A DNA stretch of 64,000 bases, taken from assembly GCA_034401135.1 (NCBI GenBank), contig JAWZSP010000001.1:6686274-6750273 (forward strand), written 5' to 3'. Shown piece by piece: positions 11,185 to 23,490 of the stretch. The stretch is from Volutella citrinella. Its lineage: Eukaryota; Ascomycota; Sordariomycetes; Hypocreales; Nectriaceae. The position numbers were made by a program, and so were the translations under genes. The notes under the pieces are model-generated. The model saw only the letters and a list, made by a program, of their open reading frames with translations. It ran no database searches and had not been told where the DNA came from. Position 1 is the stretch's first letter, and each line of letters opens with the position of its first letter.

Positions 11185-12341
11185 ATGGCCCCCCAAGCTG
11201 CTGTCGAAACCCCCATGCCGGTGAGTAACATGGCTCCCAGCGGAAAGCCACTTGCTGGTCCCACCACCAAGTTTGATGCATCCAAGCATCTGGCCTTCTC
11301 GCCACCTTCTTCCATTCTCAGGATGGAGGATCTGGCGCTGGAGCCCACAGAGCTGTCCCCCGTCACCACAACAGAGCCATTCCCTCTGTTGTCGCACGAA
11401 GCCGTCCTCGCTCACCGACGAGAACTCTTCAGCCCTGCTGTTCTTGACAACTGCCTCCACTATACGCGCCCTGGATCTGTCCAGCTGCGAGGCATGGCCC
11501 CTCGCTATGCCCCGTTCATCCACCAGTTCTGGCACTCTCCCGAGCTTCTGAAAATCGTCAGCGAAATTGCTGGTGTTGAGTTGATCCCCGCCATGGACTA
11601 CGAGATTAGCCATACCAACGTACAGCTCGGCGCTGGCGGTGTTGATGCCGTCCGCAATACCCCGATTGAGCCTCCGGAGGCGACAGAGGAGGCCATTCGA
11701 CGCTATGAAGCCGAAAAGCCCAAGAAGCGCGCTGTGACTGACCAGACCAAGCCCATTATTGAGTGGCACAAGGACTCGCACCCTTGGGTTTGCGTTGTCA
11801 TGCTTTCGGATGCCAGGAACATGGTCGGCGGCGAAACTGAACTCATGAAGGGCGACGGCACCACGCTCAAGGTCAAGGCCCCGCAGATGGTATGTAATTC
11901 TCATTGCAAAAGCTATATCGGTCCTAACGCTTCGTTCTATAGGGCTGCGCTGTGCTCCTTCAGGGCCGGTACATCACCCACACTGCTGCTCCAGTCGACA
12001 ACATGCCTGAGCGCGTCACCATCGTCACCTCGTTCCGCCCCAAGAACCCGCTCCTGGTTGACGAGACGACGAATGCAAACATCCGCAATAAGTCGCACCT
12101 GACTGAGCTCTACTACCAGTGGACAACTTATCGTCTGGATGTCATCTCCCAGCGTGCCCGTCTGGCTGCCGATGCTCTCAGAGAGCGGTACGAAGAGAAT
12201 GTTAAGAACTCTGATCCTGAGGGCAAGCCTGGATCTTGTCGCATTGAGACTGTGAAGCTTGAGGAAGTCAAGAAGTGGAGGGATGAATTGGTCAAGTACA
12301 TGGACGAGACTCTGTACGAGATGAGGCCCCTGGATCAGTAG
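11185..12341 (+). CDS. Fe(II)/2-oxoglutarate-dependent dioxygenase-like protein
   Basis: A non-heme iron oxygenase expected to hydroxylate or oxidatively cleave a small molecule using 2-oxoglutarate. Exons 11185-11889 and 11943-12341 give 367 residues; the intron has a GTATGT donor, CTAAC branch and ATAG acceptor. The iron ligands appear to be His and Asp of EWHKDSHPWV (HxD) and the distal His in GRYITHTAAP; the Arg in the RVTIVTSFRP strand is the likely 2-oxoglutarate anchor. The C-terminal 100 residues are helical and charged. The ATG at 11185 sits in AACCATGG, a good fungal context; the open frame extends upstream without coding character. With the divergent transporter and neighbouring regulator it may belong to a small catabolic or biosynthetic cluster. 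Confidence 0.87.
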
Positions 12342-12557
12342 ACTTTTGCGTAGCTGGATTCTAGTTATGTGAGAAATTCGCGATAGCTAGTAACTCACTC
12401 GTTGTTTGACACAATACACAAAGTTGCCATGAAATTTTCATCTATCAAATGCCAGCCTAATCCAATATGCCATAGTAGCTCATGTCGCTCATGTCGGTTC
12501 AAACAGTCTTCTCCGATATTATATAATACAGCCATTCGTCGGTTCCGTAATATCATA

Positions 12558-14443
12558 CTACCCACACAAAATAGAAACCAACGCCTCACTACTCGCAATG
12601 CCTCCATCCCTTACCAGCCATGCCCGTACCAACTCCTCCCGAACCACCGTGTACAGCCGTACCTTGAACCGTCCTTCGAGATCACGCAGTCTGTCCAGCA
12701 CATACGCTTGGTCCTCACTCGCGCTGAATTCCTTTCCCACGATGCCGATCGGCCAGAGAATACAGCTCTCCCAAGATGATCCGGCTGGAAGCCGCTTCAG
12801 TAGCTCTAGACACCAGGCAGGGAGGTTGCCCATCGACAGTTCTTCTTGACCGCCGTGGCCCAGACTTGACGCTTCACGAGCCACCTTTTGTTGCTGGCTC
12901 TCCCCGGTTTTTCGAGGCTGCCGTCTGCACTGCCTTCTGTACACGGCTGCTGCGATCCTGTAAATCTCGGTAACCAGCTTTTCATGGCTGAATGTATGCG
13001 GTTCGGTAAAGCTGTCCAGGCTTGTCCACAAACGATCTTTGGCAAGGAAGGCATCAGACACGGGCAGGCCAACACCATTGCTTCCATCATCCATGATGAA
13101 CTTAGGGCCTGTCCGCGTGAGCGCAAAGCTTGGAAACCAATCCAATCTCCCGTCCCAATTCGCGATCTCGTCATCTGTGACAGACGGATCCCCAGCGCCG
13201 CATCGAGCCACAATGGCAGGGAGACTGAAACGTCCTGTGTCCAGGGGCGACTCGAGAAATGGAGCTGTGCCTGGTATCGACCGGGCGACATTTCCCACTG
13301 CAGCCGTCGGGGTGGTCTGGCGCCCCAAGTAGAATGTAGATAGAGTAGGCGAGCGACTCCACGTCGAGTTGACCAAGTCGTTGTATAAGAAGATGGTAAC
13401 AAGAAACTGCAGCATGTCAAGATGCGTGTTGAGAGTGCCATTGACATGTGTCGAATGTTGCGACTTCAGCGACAGCAGGGTTTTTGCTGGAAACAGCCCA
13501 GCATAGAAGCGCAAATGAGGCGTCGCAGCACCTTGTCCGTCACCACTGAGCTTTTCGTAGAGCAGTAGCAAAGCACATGAAGCCAATAGAGTCACCATGT
13601 CGTCAGTCAACGGCACCCCACCCTTGGCATCACTGCATGCCAGGCTAATCTGGTGCGCAAGCTCGGAATACTGCCCCTTCAACCCGGTCGCAGGGCTGGT
13701 CGCGCTGGTAACACTGGCAATGAGATTCATGGAGCCGCGGATGGCACGCTGTCGGTGTTGCAACATGGGCTGCTCCATGAGGTACCCTCCATTCTCCCAG
13801 AGCTGAACTCCGCTAAGCGCGAGCAGGGAGTCGAAGACGACGCGGCTGTGCATTGATAGGCGGAAGAATACGGTAAGAAAGGGGTTTTCGGGGCCGTTGA
13901 ATGTGGGATATGTCCGCGAGAATCTCTGGACGTAGTGGTCCAGCAGTCTCCATTCCGACTCGTCGAGTTCATACGGCCAGTCGGACGGATTGCGATGAAT
14001 GCTCCTGGATACCACGGCACTTGAGCTGCTTGGAGGATCCGGACTCTGGGTTGAATCCCTGGTTGCGGCAACCTGCGGACGACCAGCTTGATCTGATCTG
14101 CCTTCAGCTAACCGCTGGCGTACATTCTGTTTGTTCTTCAACATTGGCCCCCTCCGGCTCATTCCCACCCGTCTCTGGTCATCCTCCCAGACCAGTCTGG
14201 TCCCTGTCTCACATGTCAGGTTGAGCCTACGACATTGCCCACACGGGACTCCTCCGCCATCACACTTCTTCCGCCTGCGTGTCCAATGTCAGCGAATACA
14301 CCACAAAATGAGGATATACCGTCATGCCTTTGTTTACATGTCCAGCAACCATCACGTGATCGTCGCGGTGTGGGAAGGCGGGTCACCCCGGTTCTCACAT
14401 CAGCCTGTGCTTGCTTCATGATTGCCACACATGGGTGGTGCAA
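12558..14443 (-). CDS. Zn2Cys6 transcription factor (GC-AG intron inside the zinc cluster)
   Basis: A fungal binuclear zinc-cluster regulator of about 602-610 residues. Exon 1 (14443 or 14419 to 14328) encodes basic RSRDGCWTCKQR; exon 2 (14274-12558) continues RKKCDGGGVPCGQCRRLNLTC, so the joined motif has the exact C-x2-C-x6-C spacing. The intron (14327-14275, 53 nt) must start with GC rather than GT: the only GT donors near give the wrong frame. It has a CTGAC branch-like site and a CACGCAG acceptor. The middle region (DESEWRLLDHYVQRFSRTYP onward) is the fungal-specific regulatory domain. The gene is convergent with the dioxygenase and is the likely regulator of the neighbouring transporter, GH43 and dioxygenase genes, by proximity only. 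Confidence 0.86.
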
Positions 14444-15192
14444 GGGCGGGCATTGCTGCGCTCCTCACAGTATCCGCACTGCTCCTGAGTAGATGCAACG
14501 TTGCGGGGTCAAACAGATCGCTAGGGAATGGGAATGGGTGATAAGGCTCTCGCGTTCCAGCCATCGGAGCGGATTAACGTGCGTTCCGCTTGCCGCCGAA
14601 AGAGGTGTAGGGTAGCGTCATCGTCCAGCCACTCCAGCCTCTGCTTCAGTTGCTCGGCCCAACACCTCCCGTCCCAGAGCCAAATTCAAGAAGACAATTG
14701 CCACTAATAGAAAAATACAATTTACGGGTTTTTAAGAGAATCAATGATCCCGCAGATATATTTTGTAACTCCGCAGACAGTGCCGTGACACCGGGATAGG
14801 TTTTCATCTTTAGTACCTTTTTCGGTGGATAATTCGGGTGGGGTCGTCACGATCAAGATCACAGCCTCGTTGCCTATGTCGTTGAGCATAACCCTGGCCT
14901 GCCTTTCTCTACTCGAGGCTGATAATGTCAGCTTCTGGACAATGGCTGTCCTCTATAGTACTTTATATCTAATCCATCATCATCAGATGCTCAAGAGGGG
15001 ACTCCGGATAGACGATGCGCCCATGAGTCGGACGAAATTGAAGACAGGGCTATCCCTGTAGGGCTGACTGAAGGCGGTGCTGGCTGTTGGTTGTGGGTTG
15101 CATAGACTGGGCTCCGCCACCGCAAAAGGCTGCGTATTGCGACGTGTTTTGATTTCTGCTATCCGTCATCATTCCTTGTCTGAGTTTTCGTC
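14444..15192. other. Intergenic upstream of regulator and DUF3176 gene
   Basis: Divergent promoter space for the Zn2Cys6 gene and the DUF3176 gene. A short AT-richer run lies at 14700-14760. No gene or structured RNA recognised. Confidence 0.45.
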
Positions 15193-15216
15193 TTGCCACA
15201 TACCACGCAAACCGAA

Positions 15217-17329
15217 ATGGCAAGGCACGGGCTTTCCCGCAAGCTTGCTAACGCGTTGAGTAGCCGTTCGGATCGACACAAGCAATTGCCTGAAGCTGGA
15301 TACGCCTCGGATTCAATAGAGCTCACATCAGGGTCTCATTGTGAGACATACGCCCGAGGGAGTGCGTCGGTGCACAGTGGAAGTGGTAGGGACAGCAGAG
15401 ATGGCGACATGGAAGCAATGGCCGGTCAACCAGGGCGGTCAAATGCACAGGGCTACACTCGGGTGGCCCATGACCAAGTCACGGGTCCCCAGGGAGAGGG
15501 CAAGGCTCCGGAAACGGCGACCCGTCGGTGGAAGGGCATTTTGAAAGCCTGGGGGATCGAAGTCGCATGGTGTTTGCTGGCCATAGCACTCCTGACTGCG
15601 CTCATGATCCTTCTCAAGGCCTATGATCGCCAACCGACTCCTCAATGGCCAAACGACATCTCGCTGAACACCGTCGTCGCAGTCATCACCACCATCTGTC
15701 GCGCGACGACGGTGATGCCAATATCCGAAGGCATTTCTCAACTGAAATGGAACAGCTTTGCCAGAAATCAACGTCCTCTTATGGACTTGTACGACTTTGA
15801 CCAGGCCAGTCGAGGGCCCTTTGGGTCATTGATGCTGCTGACCAAGATGAGGGGAAGGTGAGTAGTATATAGCTGGCTCTTGCTTTATCGAAACATCTCT
15901 GAGAGCGCTTCTGACGCGCCATAGGTTGCTCGGTGTCAGTACACTTGCAGCAATAGTACTGATATCTGGTCTGGCCACGTCCCCTTTGTCCCAGGCAAGC
16001 ATTGCCTTGGGGCAACCGTTGCAAGTTGCCGACCCAAAAGCTATCATGCGCAAGGCCACAAAAGTTGACATGGAGGATTGGGCGCTCATTGAAAACCCCA
16101 TGTTTGACTCGATATGGAAAGCGACCTTTATGGGCAAGGCGGAGCGGCAAAGCCTGCAGCTGGCACCAGAGTGTCCCACTTCAAACTGTCGCTGGGATCC
16201 GTTCAGATCGCTCGACATTTGTTCGACTGTGCGAAATATCACAGACGAGCTCACGGTTGAGCAGAAAGATGCTAATACCCTGAAAGAGTTGAACTTCACC
16301 TCGCCCTTACCGTACGAGACCCCGAATATAGAGTTCTGGAACGTGAGCCTGCCTACGAGTAGCTCACCTGTCACTGGCTCGCCAGTGAGGCTTCTGCAAG
16401 TCCACGACTCCAACTACTACAATTGGAGGTTGGGAACCGCATATGCTCAGCTTGGAAGGTTCTATAACGACGATGACTATCTCCGTCAAGAAAACTGGCC
16501 CCAGCCTGAAATGGGCACGCAGGTATTTGTGTATAAGAAACATTCCAACCAACAACCCCGGCCGTCGTACAAGGACAATAGCCCTTACCGAGCCGCGGCA
16601 GTGAGTTGGCACTGGTGCATCAATGAGTACGACGTTCGCGTCATTTCGGGCTCACCGCAGATACATGTTACTCGGCAAGCAAACCGCTGGACGCAATCGA
16701 CCAAGGATTTCACCCTGACTAGCACAGCAACGGGCGAAAAGTTCGACATATATGTTGACGGTTGGAAGCTGGGGTTTTCTTTCCAGCTCGAGCCCCTGGG
16801 TCAGAGCTCTGTTGGGCTTCTGAACCTTGCTGCAAGTCGCTTCATCGGAGACCCTGAGAATCCCAACGAGGATCCCTGGGACATTATAAATGCATGGGCC
16901 AATGCCACTACGCTGGCCATGAGCGCTGCGTAAGTCTCCGGAATCTTGAGCTACGTAGTGACCCTTGCTGATATACCCAGACTCCGAGCCTCAAGAAAAA
17001 GTGACGATGATCTCATTTCGGGCTATGCGGATGTTAAACAGCAGACCATAATCATTCGATGGGAGTGGCTATCGCTGTTGGTAGTCCAAGTCGTTTTGAC
17101 GATTGCGTTCTTGATCTACGTCATTATTGATACTGCTCTGTTGAATGTCAGCGTCGTCAAGAGCTCCAACATTGCAGAGCTCAAGGCGTCTGCTCCCGCG
17201 CAGTGTCCAGACGAATCGGGCAACCCGCTGGCAGGGGGAATCACACCAGGTGTTGATAGAGACGTCGTGGCACGGCTAGCTGAAGATAGGGGGGCGTGGA
17301 GCCTGGCAGTTCATCGTAGACATAACTAG
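15217..17329 (+). CDS. DUF3176 family membrane protein
   Basis: A fungal membrane protein of unknown function. Exons 15217-15857, 15925-16929 and 16981-17329 join in phase to about 660 residues, the usual DUF3176 size. After a hydrophilic N-terminus come two helices (EVAWCLLAIALLTALMILL and the NTVVAVITTICRATTVMPI region) leading into the conserved GISQLKWNSF segment, then DFDQASRGPFGS, which marks the family, and a third helix starting LLGVSTLAAIVLISG. A large, probably extracellular Cys-containing domain follows, with TSNCRWDPF and a WHWC pair. A last helix (about LSLLVVQVVLTIAFLIYVI) precedes a short tail. An alternative ATG exists at 15193. No link to the neighbouring clusters is evident. 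Confidence 0.85.
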
Positions 17330-17520
17330 ACCTAGCGCAAGCCCGATATGCACAACAGTTTCGACCACATTGACTACTCTAGAGACTTCTGTATTAGTAA
17401 CTGAGGAGGTTGTCACCCTACTCTAATGGAAGAACCCCATAGACTGCCCAAGGACCTATACCAAGGGACAGGATAGCCAGTCCCGGAGTAATTATGTTAA
17501 GCTGCTATACAACGGCAGTC

Positions 17521-18771
17521 TTAGACTGTATTACTAGGATACAAAACTCCTTCAACCGGAAGAAACTCCTCTTTAATCGACCTCAAATTGACAAACCGCG
17601 TAAGAATATTTGCGCTGCCAGCCTTGTCATTCGTCCCGCTGGCTCGACCGCCGCCAAAGGGCTGCTGGCCCACGACAGCACCCGTGCTCTTGCAGTTGAT
17701 GTATAAATTGCCCGCCGAGTCACGCAGTTTTTCTTCGGCGATGCGAATGGCAACCCGGTCCTTGGCAAAGATGGACCCAGTAAGGCCGTATTCTGATGTC
17801 TGGTCGACCAACTCGCATGCCCGTTCAAAAGCGGAAGTCTCGCTGTCATCGTACACGTAAACCACCAGGATAGGGCCAAAAAGCTCAGAGGTAAGCAGTT
17901 TGTGCTGTGGGTTGGTTGTCCTGTAAATGGTTGGGCTGATGAAGTAGCCCTGGCTGTTGTCGAATGTGCCACCCACCAGAAGCGACAGTTCTCCGTCGTT
18001 TTTAGCATCGTTGATTACCCCACACAGCTTCTTGAACGACTCAAAGTGAATGACAGGCCCGACAAAGCTGCTGTAATCTGTTGGCTCACCGACCTTGAGG
18101 GCCCGGGTTTCTTGGACCAGGCGTTGCTGGAAGTCAGGCCAGATGGAGGCCGGCACATAGATGCGCGAGGTAGCGCTGCACTTTTGCCCTTGGAACTCAA
18201 AGGCCCCACGAACGGTTTGCAGGGCCGCGTTTTCTAAATCAGCAGAGCTATGAATCAAGTGGGAGTTCTTGCCGCCAGTCTCACCGACAATACGAGGATA
18301 GGATCGATAACGGCCCTCGGCGATTCCAGCACCAATCCGCCCATAAAGATGACGGAAAACGGCAGTGCTGCCAGTAAAATGAAGGCCGGCAAACTCTCTG
18401 TGGCCTAGGAGGATTTCTGTAATTTCCTTCGCATCTCCAGGAACCCACTGGATAACATTAGGAGGCAGGCCAGCCTCAAGCAGGATTTGGTAGATGAGCC
18501 AGTTGGATAGAATGGCACCGTCGGATGGTTTCCAAAGTACCACGTTACCAAGAAGCGCGGGGAGGGTTGCCAAATTGCCAATGATCAGGCCTGTTCCGAT
18601 GGAACCGGCGATTGCAAACATGTTGACGTGCCGATTCTTGAATCCTCGCTTGAGATCATTGTCCGTTTCGATCGAGGCGCCCTGTTCGGCCTCGACCTGT
18701 TCCTTGGATTGGGTCATGTCGTCAGCGACCGACTTGTTATCCAAAGCGTCTGACATGGGTCCGTAGGCCAT
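17521..18771 (-). CDS. Chimeric gene: amino-acid permease N-terminus fused to truncated P5C dehydrogenase
   Basis: One uninterrupted frame of about 416 residues joins two unrelated families. Residues 1-64 are a YAT-type amino-acid permease start: acidic tail, then LKRGFKNRHVNMFAIAGSIG and TGLIIG, which is permease helix 1. From residue 65 (NLATLPALLGNVVLWKPSD) the protein is delta-1-pyrroline-5-carboxylate dehydrogenase to its normal end, including GETGGKN (Glu about 164), GQKCSATSR (catalytic Cys about 198) and VVGQQPFGGGRASGTNDK. About the first third of the dehydrogenase is missing, including the conserved FNF Asn of the active site, so activity is doubtful. The junction is near 18577, where both parents would share ATTGGC-like sequence. 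In Aspergillus the proline permease and P5C dehydrogenase genes are neighbours, so a deletion could have fused them. A TATA-like CTATAAAG lies about 90 bp upstream. Confidence 0.85.
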   Translation of the reverse strand: MAYGPMSDALDNKSVADDMTQSKEQVEAEQGASIETDNDLKRGFKNRHVNMFAIAGSIGTGLIIGNLATLPALLGNVVLWKPSDGAILSNWLIYQILLEAGLPPNVIQWVPGDAKEITEILLGHREFAGLHFTGSTAVFRHLYGRIGAGIAEGRYRSYPRIVGETGGKNSHLIHSSADLENAALQTVRGAFEFQGQKCSATSRIYVPASIWPDFQQRLVQETRALKVGEPTDYSSFVGPVIHFESFKKLCGVINDAKNDGELSLLVGGTFDNSQGYFISPTIYRTTNPQHKLLTSELFGPILVVYVYDDSETSAFERACELVDQTSEYGLTGSIFAKDRVAIRIAEEKLRDSAGNLYINCKSTGAVVGQQPFGGGRASGTNDKAGSANILTRFVNLRSIKEEFLPVEGVLYPSNTV

Positions 18772-21267
18772 CTGCGGTGTTGTTGACTGAATAATAATAA
18801 TCAAGGTGTCTTGAATTTGTAGAGCAAAAGGGGGTGGCACTGGGGGGAGAGTTGGCTTTATAGATTAGACCTGCCGACACTAGAGTGTAGCAACGCTCGA
18901 ATCGACGTCGCCGTATCGTGAATCATGAAAGACGGCAGGGCGCTAAATTACAGTTGTGGGGCAAATTGGGGAAGTCTGGGCAGGGCATGCCATTTTCTTG
19001 CGGGGTGCTGGAGATAGCGAGCCTCGCGGGGATGGAAATGCGGCTCGTCAGGGGTCAATGGGATGGCTCCAATCTTCGATACAAATCTTGTTACCTCGCA
19101 GCATGGGCCTTGTGCAGTGGCGATGACGGATAACGATTCCGCTCGTTACTAGGGTGGCGCAGTACACGGAAGGGCCGTCCGCCTGCTCCACTCCGACGGG
19201 ATGCGTCACCGTGAGCTGCCAGGGTACTGGACTGAATCTGGTTAAATAGAGGAAACAATGTTCAGTAGCCTCTCTACGAAATGTAGCGTTCTTTTGTATT
19301 CTCAAGTGTCAAATAATTCAAGCCTGCTAATATCCTTTAGTTCAGCTGTAAAAAAAAGAGCCGAAGCTCGTAGACAGCGGCGGCGTGATAAACGAGGTAG
19401 GGTTGTCGACGGGCATGCTTAAGATTTACAACTCAGCCTTGAGTACAATCCCGATGCCTGTGTGGTGCTACCTCCCGCCCCAGTGCGACACCCATGCTAG
19501 GGCCAGGTGCCTCTCTCCCCGCCAGCGAGCTGAATCTCGTATCGGCGCTGATAAAGTAGCTGCTTAAGAGAGGTCGGGTCAGGCCTGGGCCCAGGGGTCT
19601 TCCGAAACCCTAGGCGGCCTGTGGCCAACTGCAACAGCTGCCCCGGGAAAAAGTGAGGCTATCGCGATACCCAGACCAGCATCTAATACGCCGGCAGCTT
19701 GGTGTTGTAGCAGTTTGTAATACCAGGCAAAGGCAGGCCTGGGCAGGTAGTATAGAAACTAAGCAGGCTCTAACTATATTAATCTAGTAAACTAACGGGA
19801 CAAGGGGTCCTGTAAAGACGGGTCTATACAACGTCTGGCGGGCTGGCTGGTCGGCACAGCAGTTATTAGGCTAAGTGCGAGGTCAAGTGATTACCGGGGG
19901 CTATAGGATAGTAGGCCGGGCCGCCCTCGAGGGGGATAGCGTTCAGCCGTAACCCAACTCCTTTGCCTACTGCTGCCTCAACTGCTGAAGAGTTGAAGCA
20001 CTCCGCCTCTGCTGCTGAGAATTAACCAGGTCATGATCGGCCCCAGTTGGCCAGAATCAATATGCACTGTCAGCACTCCATGGTGGCACGCATAACTGGA
20101 GCATTCCATCGATAGACACCAGGGTTAGGCTTATTTTTAGTTTTCAGAGCCCAGCTTGTATGTACAGCTCTGGTGGATTATACTGCGAAGCTCCTTTACC
20201 GGCGGACCGCGGCGAATATTCGCGTTTTGGCCTACCCCTCGTATCGTCCTAACTCCATCGGGTAATTCTGATTAACAACACCATCTGCCTTCTCCGGCAA
20301 AAGGAAGCCCATCCCGGCCAGCAAGGCAAAGCCAAGGCATCTCGCTTTCAGCCTCGTGGGTCAAGAGATTTGACGCGGATCCTTGTCCGTTGTCGATCGT
20401 CCTAGGCTTGATCATCCTTCCATGATCCACCATGCGCCGTGGGTGGATTTGACATCGTGGGCATCATCCTCGGTCGCCATTTTCGCTTAGCAACGTCTGT
20501 GAAGCGTCGAGCTCGGAATTTGCCGAACAGCATCATGCGGGGACGATATCCCGCGGTGGTATTCCACAGGCGGCACGGGTGGCTGCATCCAGAGGCGATG
20601 TATCTCTCCCCTACAACTAGGAGTTACATCGAAATAAGCAACATCTCTAGCGGCGCATCCACACCTACCCTGCTCTCGCAGCCGCTGGTTTCCGGCCCTG
20701 GACACCGAACCGCCGGGCGGCGTCTAGGGCCGAGACCCAGGCTGTAGATGGATCGTGCAACGCATCCTGGCATGCAGCCGCCAGGCAAAATTACATGAAT
20801 AGCGACTGTGTGTGTGTGGGTGTGTGGTGTCTTGGTGCGCCTCAGGGCCTCATTGTGGCCGCGAGCCAGGCCAATGGAGCGTTCGGCACATCCCACGTGT
20901 GGTTGGAGCTAGAATGCGATTGCCTATTGCGCTACTGGGCCATCCTTGATCGCTGTGAGCCACAAGTCCGCGCCAGACAGCTTTGCTGGCTCGCTGTTGG
21001 CCCTTGGCGGATAATTACGCGGAATCCTTCGTGCGAAGGATCAAATGGGGGCTGCTCCAACTCGCAACAAGGCCGGGAAGCTTGTTGATCCCAGTGAAGA
21101 CGGGCTTCTACCGTTGAGACAGATACAATGGCCTCGACGTGGGAACTGTTTATAAGGATTGGGCGATGCGGCATGTTGGCAGGACTTGACGAGGGCCAGC
21201 AGCACGACAGCCAAGATCCCAATCTTCTGCACAAACAAGTTTCTCTTCGCCTGTAGCGAACGACATC
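18772..21267. other. Long intergenic stretch, no supported gene
   Basis: About 2.5 kb without a convincing gene. ORFs on both strands (for example around 19048-19305 and 20439-21088) have low-complexity or antisense-like translations without motifs. The part at 19560-20060 mixes GC-rich and AT-rich patches and may be an old repeat remnant. A short TG-rich microsatellite lies at about 20805-20826. Confidence 0.45.
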
Positions 21268-23490
21268 ATGAGATACCAGTCCCTCTACGCCGGTCTGGTG
21301 CTTTCTGCCAGCGGTGCTGTGGCCGTTCCACACCAGGTTGGTGCTCCCACCATGTCATGTCATACTTGAGTTCGGGTCAGTATTAACATCTCGCCATGAA
21401 GAATGTAGCTCGCCAAGGTAATGGGTTTGCCGACGCCCCGAATGCCATCGGCGATCTCACCCTCGACTCCCCCGAATGGCGAACCAGGTGGAACAAGGAC
21501 AACGTAAGTTTCTCTCCCGGGCGCAGCACCATCCAACACCCCTCTCACCAACAGAAATAGTGGCGCGCCGCCAGCTGCGAAGCCCCGGGCATCAGGGACA
21601 AGTTTGGCGACCCTCAGATCGCATGGAACGACGCCAAGGCCATGTCTGCCTGGGAGGACGTCACCAAGGCATGGACTCAGAGCCAATACAGTACGGAGTC
21701 CTTCATCGACTTCTTCACTGGCTTCTTTTCCACCAGGAACATGGCCTTTTGCAATGACATTGGCGACACTGTCTGCCAGGTAAGTCCCCTTGTGCTCACA
21801 AAGCTATTCTTCTGACTTTGATAGGTGACCGTTGTCTGTGGCCAAGGCTCCTCGCCCAATGCTGAAGTCAGCGCCCCCGGTGGAATGGGTGAGTTGACAC
21901 TATTATCCAGAATTTGACGGCGGTCGTTAAGCTGACCTTTCCCAGTTCTCTACAACTCCCTCGTCGCTCTCCACGTTGGTTTCCAGGGTGTCTACAAGGG
22001 CATGGACGAGGCTCTGAACGAGATCAATGGTGTCACCGGCCTTTTCGCAGACGTAGGTTGTCAATCACAAAACATCGGTTACCCACGAGTCTAACAAGTA
22101 TATAAAGGTCTTTTCTCCCGAGAAGAAGGCTATTCTCGACGAGATCAAGGAGACCAAGAGGAACAAGCTCATCGCCGACGCTGTCGCCGGCGTCTTCAGC
22201 ATCATCAGTGCCGTTTCTTTCAACAAATGTGAGTTTGCTGTAGCAGTATGCTTCCAAGGCAGAACTTGGGCTGACTTTAGTCACAGTGTTCAAGAAGTTG
22301 CCGTTCTACGGCGGCGGCACCGGTGCGGAGAGGCACAAGGATGGTCTCGGTATCACCAAGGATGTCACCAATGGAATGGCCGCGCTGGCTGCCAACATCG
22401 TAAGTTAACCGAAAAGATGTGCACGAACACAGAAGATGACGAGACTGACGCGACCCAAACAGTACAAGGATGAGCGCCCCGGCGGTGTTGCAGAGCTTAA
22501 CCTAATTGACAACAAGGTCAGCGCCTCGTTCACCACCATGGTCACCTCGTTCAAGGCCGGCATTGCGTCCATGAACAAGAAGCTCTTCTCGACGCCAGCC
22601 GAGCTCCTGCCCATCATCAAGGACGGCAGGTCCTTCATCACCAAGGGCTCTGACTTTGGTGCTATCGAGATGAAGGACGTCATGAAGAAGTACTTCTTTG
22701 GTCTGCAGATCGAGCCGACCTGGAGCTCCGGCCCGTCCGTCGCCATGCCTGTCATCATGTGAGTAACCCAAACACATATCCGCCGCAGTGCAACGTCTGC
22801 TGACACTCGTGTAGCACCATGGACGACCTCCCCAGGAAGGAAGGCGCCGGATGTGATGTCTGGGACCTCTCCGGCGATGCCCTCGCCAGGCTCGTCCAGC
22901 CGAATGCGGGATTCAAGGGCGAGGGCGACGTCAAGGGAAATATCAAGCTTGACCTAGGCGGTTCGCGAGTCTGCGGCCCCGACCCCACCGAGCAATATGG
23001 TACGTTGTACACTCGCCTCCTCGAATGAGGCGCTTCTGAACTTGAAACAGTCATCATGTCCGTCCGCACGACAAAGTACTGCTATGACGACGACATATGC
23101 AACGTCGAAGGCCCCTACTGGGAAGAAGTCCGCGGCAAGAGCGCCCTCTACGACGGCCAGAACAAGTTTGGCGTCACGATGCAGGAGCTTGTCCTCAAGT
23201 AAGCCCCACGGCTCCCTTCTCATCTACAAACTAACCGTGACAGCGCCATCAACACCTGGAAGAAGGCCGGCAAGAAGAACGGCGTCATCGTCAACGACTG
23301 GAGCAACCCCCAGACGGTCGCTGAGGCAGTCAAGGGCGGCGAGGCCAAGTTTGAGGATGTTCCTGGCTTGGTCAGCATTCCGGTGTGCTCGTGGAAGGAA
23401 GCGGCGATCAATGCGTACAAGCACCAGTTCAACTATGGCTCAGACCGTGAGGAGCTGGAGAAGAACAAGAACTGGCCTTGCAACGCTTGA
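21268..23490 (+). CDS. Secreted protein of unknown function, ten introns
   Basis: Begins with a signal peptide (MRYQSLYAGLVLSASGAVAV). I can join about eleven short exons by GT-AG introns with phases kept, to roughly 550 residues ending NWPCNA at 23490. Landmarks are DSPEWRTRW, a SCEAPG loop, a FFTGFFSTRNMAFCND segment, VTVVCGQGSSP, a helical middle (SLVALHVGFQGVYKGMDEAL) with a small hydrophobic stretch, GAGCDVWDLSG, TTKYCYDDDICN and a C-terminal SIPVCSWKEA. At least eight cysteines imply disulfides. It faintly recalls the long C-terminal regions of some fungal class V chitinases with killer-toxin-like architecture, but no chitinase domain is present and I cannot confirm kinship. The small secreted gene downstream lies in the same direction. 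The exact splice of intron 1 is uncertain. Confidence 0.75.

Noticed and set aside
11164..11904. 246-residue reverse ORF over the dioxygenase exon
   Set aside because: The plus-strand reading has iron and 2-oxoglutarate motifs and clean splicing; the reverse frame is a shadow.
20439..21333. Overlapping ORFs on both strands between the chimera and the secreted gene
   Set aside because: No shared frame, motifs or introns produce a plausible protein; compositions look like noise.
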